The position numbers and the translations under genes are program-made. Under the pieces are notes generated by a model. That model worked only from the letters and a program-made list of their open reading frames with translations. It was not told the origin of the DNA and ran no database searches. Of a DNA stretch of 64,000 nt, positions 58,488 through 64,000 are shown one piece after another. This stretch comes from Platanthera guangdongensis (taxonomy: Eukaryota > Streptophyta > Magnoliopsida > Asparagales > Orchidaceae). Where the stretch lies: NCBI GenBank assembly GCA_039583875.1, contig CM077151.1, positions 21,514,766 to 21,578,765 on the forward strand, given 5' to 3'. Each line of letters opens with the position of its first letter. Within the stretch, counting starts at the first letter, position 1.

Positions 58488-59160
58488 CATGTATAAGGGA
58501 GTTTGTGAATTTGTATGAGTAGATGCCTTTCAAATACTATTTGGAAGTTATTTACTGGAGGATACTCACTGATGGCATTCTTCTCTCCCAACATCAAATT
58601 TTGATAATTAAGTGCGGAGATATTAAGAGAAAATGGATAGAAGAAGAGTCATTCAGACTGTTTTTTCCTATTGATGACGAATCTACATGAACTTTTGTTC
58701 TGAAACTTATATCTCAAAATTTGAATCTGAAGTTTAATGCTCTGTTTATTAGAGTGCATTTTTATTCTTTTATGGTTTTGAAAAAACACAAGTTATTTTG
58801 TTTGCTTGTTTTGGTTAACCCCTATATCCCAGAAAGCAAAGAACTGCTTTTAGGAAAACCTTTAGAGACGCGTTTTATCTCTACCTCCAATCGCTCCATC
58901 ATCATCGACTGCTCAAACATGCCCTAAATCAAGAAGGGAAGATGACGATCAAATAGATGAGATTTATATGAATTAAGAGCTGAATGATATCCAAAGACCA
59001 TATATGGATGAATTTGTGACCATCCACCCACCTAAATGACATCCTTATTTATTATATCCAATGGCTGTAGGAACATCTTGAAGATTCAAGATAATGTTTG
59101 TTCTTCTGTAAGAGTATTAACTCTTATCTAAACCATCTAAAGAAAATGCCTCCCAAGTCT
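58488..59160. other. Flank between the hAT element and the duplication junction
   Basis: Contains the part homologous to 27465-27600 and then AT-rich DNA with a short plus-strand frame at 58721-58927 (68 codons) of no known family. No gene is supported. Confidence 0.5.
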
Positions 59161-59453
59161 TGGTCAACTGTAGATCGCCAAGACTAATGCATGCTTGCAA
59201 TCAACTTTTCTAGGGAATATCCTTGATTCTAGTTGTATCATCCCCCTATTATTTGTGTGACTTGAGAGGATGCAGGCCAACAACACACACATGTATACAG
59301 TGGCGAATCCAGGAATTTGGAAAAGGGGGGGGGGGGGGGGTGGGCACAATTTTTTTAAAAACATAAAATAACAAGTCAATATTAAATCCATGATAATAAA
59401 AAGTCATACAAAATTACATAACACTGAAAAATACAAAATATAGGAGTAAAATT

Positions 59454-60309
59454 TTATATTTGTCCACGTCGAGCCCTCATTTTTTGAAAACGGTCGATAA
59501 CATTATCATCGATGACTTTCAAAAATGCTTCTCGCTCAATAAAAGTAACCAGACAATCATTCAACATTTGATCGCCCAGATTATTGTGCAACTTGATCTT
59601 CGCATAATTCATTCCTGTGAATACCCTTTTCACACTTGGAATAGCCACAGGAAGAATCAATTCAAACTTCAAAAACTTGTAGATTTGTTGATAAACAGCA
59701 TGTTTATCGGTTTCAATAAGTTTCAAGGATAGATAGCTAAGGTCCTTCAAATTAATAAATTTCTCATCACTTCTCATATCAACAATGTAGTTCTCGTATT
59801 GAAATGTCAAATTAAATAATTCTAAACTTGAAAAATCATTAGGATAAAATTCTGCAAGGCGCATCACTTTTTCTTTTTCAAAACAGCTAAATGAGTTAGC
59901 AGGATTCAAACAAGTCATACATTGAAGCAACTCTATAGTCAACTCATCAAACCGATTGTTTAACTCTTGTAGCTGTTGATTGACAACCTTTAAGAAAACT
60001 TCAACCCGATAATGATGCAAATTTGTGTAGTCTTCAACAGACCTTCTTGATCTTCCACGGGTACTATATTGATCATCCATATTGGGAATATGAATATCAT
60101 GTTTGCCACAAAAAAACAGAACTTTTTTAAATATAGTGTCTCATCCATCATCCCTCAAAGTTTGAAACTGTTTTTTTGTCAAACTAACAAAAGACATTGC
60201 GTTTACAATATCTTGATCTTTTCTTTGCAAAGTGAGATTTAATTCGTGTGCATACAAGTTGAAGAAGACTTTTGAGATTTTAACTTTTTCTGAAACATGG
60301 ATGCGATAA
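59454..60309 (-). pseudogene. hAT transposase C-terminal remnant, unit 2
   Basis: The frame 60080-59454 equals that of unit 1 except for one residue (NNR here, NNL in unit 1, near residue 43). Arg at this place is common in relatives (NDRF), so unit 2 probably keeps the older state. The same upstream TGA is present. Confidence 0.85.
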
Positions 60310-61683
60310 GACTAGGCTTTTTCTTCTGGTCGTCCATATTTAAGTTTTATGATACATCAATTGAAAAACAACAATGTATAAAAAAATCATAGCAGAGTAC
60401 TATTTACTCTGCTTGATTCTTTACCGATCAATACTACAGAACACCCCTACAAATATTTATCATAGATTCTATTATACTTTGTTTAGTCACTATTTGACTA
60501 ATACCTCAAAGTACCCCTACAAACATTCATATAAACAGAAATAAGTTGAATAGAGAAAAACAAAAAGTATACCTCAGGTCCTCAGCTCAAAGTAGATATT
60601 GAAATGTCCTCTAATAATGAACTGGATATATATTCTTGAGTAGTCAAGGTTAATCCTGCAAGAATAACGCATGGTATCAATTACTAGAGTCTGGGAATCA
60701 ATTGCAAAAAATGCACATACTGGAAATCCAAGAAAATTTGAATAAATTATTCATTTTGTTTTTTTATTTTTGTGTTATTACCCGGTTTACCCCCAAATAT
60801 TGAGGTTGCATGTCCTATGGCGAACAATTGCAGAAAATGATGCAATGGTTGCACATGCTGAACACTCCAAATAGCCAAACTCTCGCTGGTTTTCAACTTT
60901 TGCTATAATGTCGACCTGTTGTCATGTTTTAGTAATTTTTAATCGATTCCATTTCAATTGCAGTTTCTACGATTTCTATTTCTTCATGTAAATCTGACCC
61001 TAAAATTAATGGGCATTTATCTGACCTAAATCAATCTTCACAATTAATGGACCTGAATCAATCTAAAAATAGAGAGAACTTAAACATGTATCAATAAAGA
61101 GAGAAATTAATGGACCTAAATCAATTTCTATTTCTTCACAATTTCTAGTTATTCACGTAAATTTGACCTAAGTCAATCTAAAAATATAGAGAACTTAAAC
61201 ATGTATCAATTTTTTAGAGGCAATGTAATTCAAGTTTTATAAACAATAAAACGACAAACAAATAAAATGGAAAATCGGGGCATTTAACTTCTTTACCGTA
61301 AGTGTTGAAGGCAGGAAAATTCTCAACCTCAGAAATAAGATCAAGTCAGCCTAAGGTTACTGATTTTACGGTTTGACGTCACAGATCAAGTGGCTAGCAC
61401 GAGAGATAGAAAACTATCTATAAGCACACCCCAAGTGCTCCAGCAGGGAGGTCCCGCCACGTACCCGGAAGTTTGGGAGAAACTTTCTCTCCACGACCAA
61501 AAGGCTGGGCGAGGTACTAGGTAGGCATGAACTTAGCGAGTATCCAATTGGGGGGACCTCTACCTCTTCCAAAAGTGTCATTTGCAGTACCCCTGGGGGG
61601 CTATTTATAGAGAAATCTTGGTGGGGGGGAGGGGGGTATAGGCGAGTATCCAGCTTTTGTCAGCGAGTTCCAAGTTATACTCG

Positions 61684-62005
61684 CCCATACTCGCGAGTTA
61701 CTCGCCACAGCTCGCCTCAGCTCGCCCAAGCTCCCCACAGCTCGCCACAGCTCGCCCATGCTCGCCCAGGCTCGCCCAGGCTCGCCCAGGCTCGCCCAGG
61801 CTCGCCCAGGCTCGCCCCTGCTCGCCCAGGCTCGCCCCTGCTCGCCCAGGCTCGCCCCTGCTCGCCCAGGCTCGCCCCTGCTCGCCCAGGCTCGCCCCTG
61901 CTCGCCCAGGCTCGCCCCAGCTCGCCCAAATTCGCCCAAGCTCGCATCTGCTCGCCCAAGCTTGCCACAGCTCGCCTCTGCTCGCCCAAGCTTGCCTCTG
62001 TTCGC
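61684..62005. repeat. 10-bp minisatellite, unit 2
   Basis: Same decamer as unit 1 but one unit shorter and with fewer CCCCGG variants near its right end, so the array has already begun to diverge. Confidence 0.95.
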
Positions 62006-62271
62006 CGAATGGTCTGCAAATAGCCGTCTGCTGGGGTACTTCTGATCTCGACGAATTACGAGTTATACATTAAGGACATCCGAATTCCGACATCAAATCT
62101 TCAATAGAGACTGCGATTCTGCGAGTCTGCATCTGCGAGCAGCGGCGACGGGCCGACGGCGAGGTCCCAAGGGTCCAGGGCAAGGAAACAACGAAGTAGC
62201 GGGCTGCGACTCTGCGAGCTCCCAAGGAGGAGCGAACAGCGAAGAGGAAGACGCTGAAGTCGGAGAAAGAA

Positions 62272-62801
62272 GCCCTAGCAAATATCGGAATAGCCCGAAT
62301 GTCGTGACTCGCGAGACTGCGATGGGGTTTTATCTGCCTGCACCGACCGCCCGACTTGGATCGCCCGACTTGGATCGCCCGACTTGGATTGCCTGGTTCA
62401 CTGCCTCCCTGGACCCCTGGTTCAATATCAAAATAATTATCAATTTCGGGCGTGCCAATATCTAATTTTATAGGTCCTTCTTGACAATTCCAAAAAATAA
62501 TGAGGCCAGTGTCCTTGGGCCCCCCTCTAGATCCACCCATGCTGCCCTAGCAAATATCAGAATAGCCCGAATGCCGCGACTCGCGAGACTACGATGGGGT
62601 TTTATCTGCCTGCACCGACTGCCTGCACCGACCGCCCGGCCTGGATCGTCCGGTTCCCTGCCTCCCTGGACCCCTGGTTCAATATCAAAATAATTATCAA
62701 TTTCGGGTGTGCCAATATCTAATTTTATAGGTCCTTCTAGATAATTCCAAAAAATAATGCGGGGCCAGTGTCCCTGGTGGCCCCCTCTAGATCCGCCCAT
62801 G
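62272..62801. repeat. Tandem duplication of the hAT right end, unit 2
   Basis: Copies 62272-62543 and 62544-62801 correspond to 57958-58487 of unit 1. Confidence 0.88.
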
Positions 62802-63471
62802 CATGTATAAGGGAGTTTGTGAATTTGTATGAGTAGATGCCTTTCAAATACTATTTGGAAGTTATTTACTGGAGGATACTCACTGATGGCATTCTTCTCT
62901 CCCAACATCAAATTTTGATAATTAAGTGCGGAGATATTAAGAGAAAATGGATAGAAGAAGAGTCATTCAGACTGTTTTTTCCTATTGATGACGAATCTAC
63001 ATGAACTTTTGTTCTGAAACTTATATCTCAAAATTTGAATCTGAAGTTTAATGCTCTGTTTATTAGAGTGCATTTTTATTCTTTTATGGTTTTGAAAAAA
63101 CACAAGTTATTTTGTTTGCTTGTTTTGGTTAACCCCTATATCCCAGAAAGCAAAGAACTGCTTTTAGGAAAACCTTTAGAGACGCGTTTTATCTCTACCT
63201 CCAATCGCTCCATCATCATCGACTGCTCAAACATGCCCTAAATCAAGAAGGGAAGATGACGATCAAATAGATGAGATTTATATGAATTAAGAGCTGAATG
63301 ATATCCAAAGACCATATATGGATGAATTTGTGACCATCCACCCACCTAAATGACATCCTTATTTATTATATCCAATGGCTGTAGGAACATCTTGAAGATT
63401 CAAGATAATGTTTGTTCTTCTGTAAGAGTATTAACTCTTATCTAAACCATCTAAAGAAAATGCCTCCCAAG

Positions 63472-64000
63472 ATGTGCACAATCCAAAACACTTGAAGAAG
63501 AATGCGAATATGTAGAGAGAGTTGCAATGCTTTGAATGTTGCTACCATCTTGGGTCTGTCCAAAGCAAAACAATAGGCCTCCAAACAATTGCACTTAAAA
63601 TAAATGCCAAATCTAGTATATTCTTGGATATAACAAAATACACAAAATGATTTTGGATGGAGGATCTTATTATACTTTGGGTTTTAAGCAGGCAATATGG
63701 AGATCCAGATCGACCTTGGTAAATTGAACACAAAAGACTATTTTGCCATGGGCACCTTCAGAAAATAATGTGATCAAAATTCAGCATACATAAACTACAA
63801 TCCCCAAAAAAACAATAAAGAAAATGATAAGCCCAAATAAAGAACAGAATCAAGAGAATAATAAAAACAACAAAAATGCGAGTTGCACAATAAATACGAA
63901 TAATGATTCATCTATGCCTTCCCAGAATGCTTCCTCATGCCATAACGGTGTGTCCGCGTGTCCGCGCCCGTGATATACAAACTTCAACACATAGTTGAAA
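63472..64000. other. Right edge of window, no gene seen
   Basis: AT-rich sequence with a 63-codon minus-strand frame at 63542-63733 of no known family. Nothing further is recognisable. Confidence 0.5.

Larger units (their letters stand above)
54838..59157. repeat. 4.3-kb tandem duplication, unit 1
   Basis: Begins TGGTCAACTGTAGATCGCC and ends ATGCCTCCCAAG; three extra bases (TCT, 59158-59160) separate it from unit 2 at 59161-63471. Lengths are 4320 and 4311. Differences I see are one G in a poly-G run, one 10-bp repeat unit plus a few changes inside the minisatellite, and one base in the transposase remnant. Confidence 0.95.
59298..62801 (-). mobile_element. hAT transposon, 3.5 kb, unit 2, target duplication CATGTATA
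   Basis: Same ends and same flanking CATGTATA (59290-59297, 62802-62809) as unit 1. Identical target sequences show that it arose by duplication of the whole region and not by a second transposition. Confidence 0.9.
59161..63471. repeat. 4.3-kb tandem duplication, unit 2
   Basis: Nearly identical copy of 54838-59157. Right of it the sequence becomes unique (GATGTGCACAATCC). Confidence 0.95.

Noticed and set aside
57756..58597. Minus-strand frames of 147-156 codons at the hAT right end (also 62070-62911)
   Set aside because: They translate the transposon terminal repeat and run through its ends into the flank; the similarity between them reflects the duplicated terminus.

Overview
The window is nuclear DNA of a flowering plant, probably a dicot. 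Evidence: two polyubiquitin genes with a leader intron before the ATG, a cytosolic-type tRNA-Gly(GCC), the 3' exons of an HSA32-like heat-stress gene, nuclear copies of plastid inverted-repeat DNA, and dense layers of plant transposons (Ty1/copia, Ty3/gypsy chromovirus, LINE, hAT, Tourist-like). The species cannot be read from the sequence. Only the two polyubiquitin genes and the tRNA look intact; nearly all other coding sequence is transposon-derived or broken.

Layout. 1-4.8 kb: decayed copia element (A), its 5' part outside the window. 4.8-7.2 kb: unassigned pyrimidine-rich DNA. 7.19-12.92 kb: nearly intact copia element (B) on the minus strand with target duplication ACAAG. 14.0-14.2 kb: LINE 3' end. 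15.0-15.4 kb: last two exons of an HSA32-like gene. 16.4 kb: tRNA-Gly. 17.3-19.2 kb: polyubiquitin gene 1 (five units). 21.6-22.4 kb: hAT-type hairpin element. 24.1-25.7 kb: mosaic plastid insertion (23S/4.5S rRNA, ycf2 and another IR piece) cut by a rearranged copia integrase fragment. 26.4-27.3 kb: Tourist-like element. 31.6-32.2 kb: palindromic, then very GC-rich, then AT-rich DNA. 32.28-37.89 kb: a gag-only LTR retrotransposon (TR-GAG type) with 2.07-kb LTRs and target duplication CACAT. 37.9-38.9 kb: MYB/SANT-like pseudogene. 38.9-39.4 kb: CA-rich microsatellite. 40.7-42.8 kb: polyubiquitin gene 2 (six units). 44.33-50.44 kb: young gypsy chromovirus inside a LINE. 50.82-54.23 kb: internally deleted copia element (C) carrying an hAT insertion. 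54.84-63.47 kb: a 4.3-kb unit present twice in tandem, each with a 3.5-kb hAT element containing a transposase remnant and a 10-bp minisatellite.

History. The two polyubiquitin genes lie in diverged copies of one larger duplicated block (about 17.1-27.6 kb and 40.5-58.7 kb). Each copy was later filled with different transposons, so one copy serves as the empty-site reference for insertions in the other. The ubiquitin coding exons and the end of the leader intron are far more alike than the surrounding introns and flanks, which suggests sequence exchange between the genes. The 4.3-kb tandem duplication near the right end is nearly identical between copies and must be very recent or an assembly artefact.

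I see no dedicated new enzymatic or defence system. The most unusual items are the gag-only retrotransposon whose LTR carries a conserved potential spliced reading frame, the tandem hAT/minisatellite units, and the retrotransposon fragment inside plastid-derived DNA.
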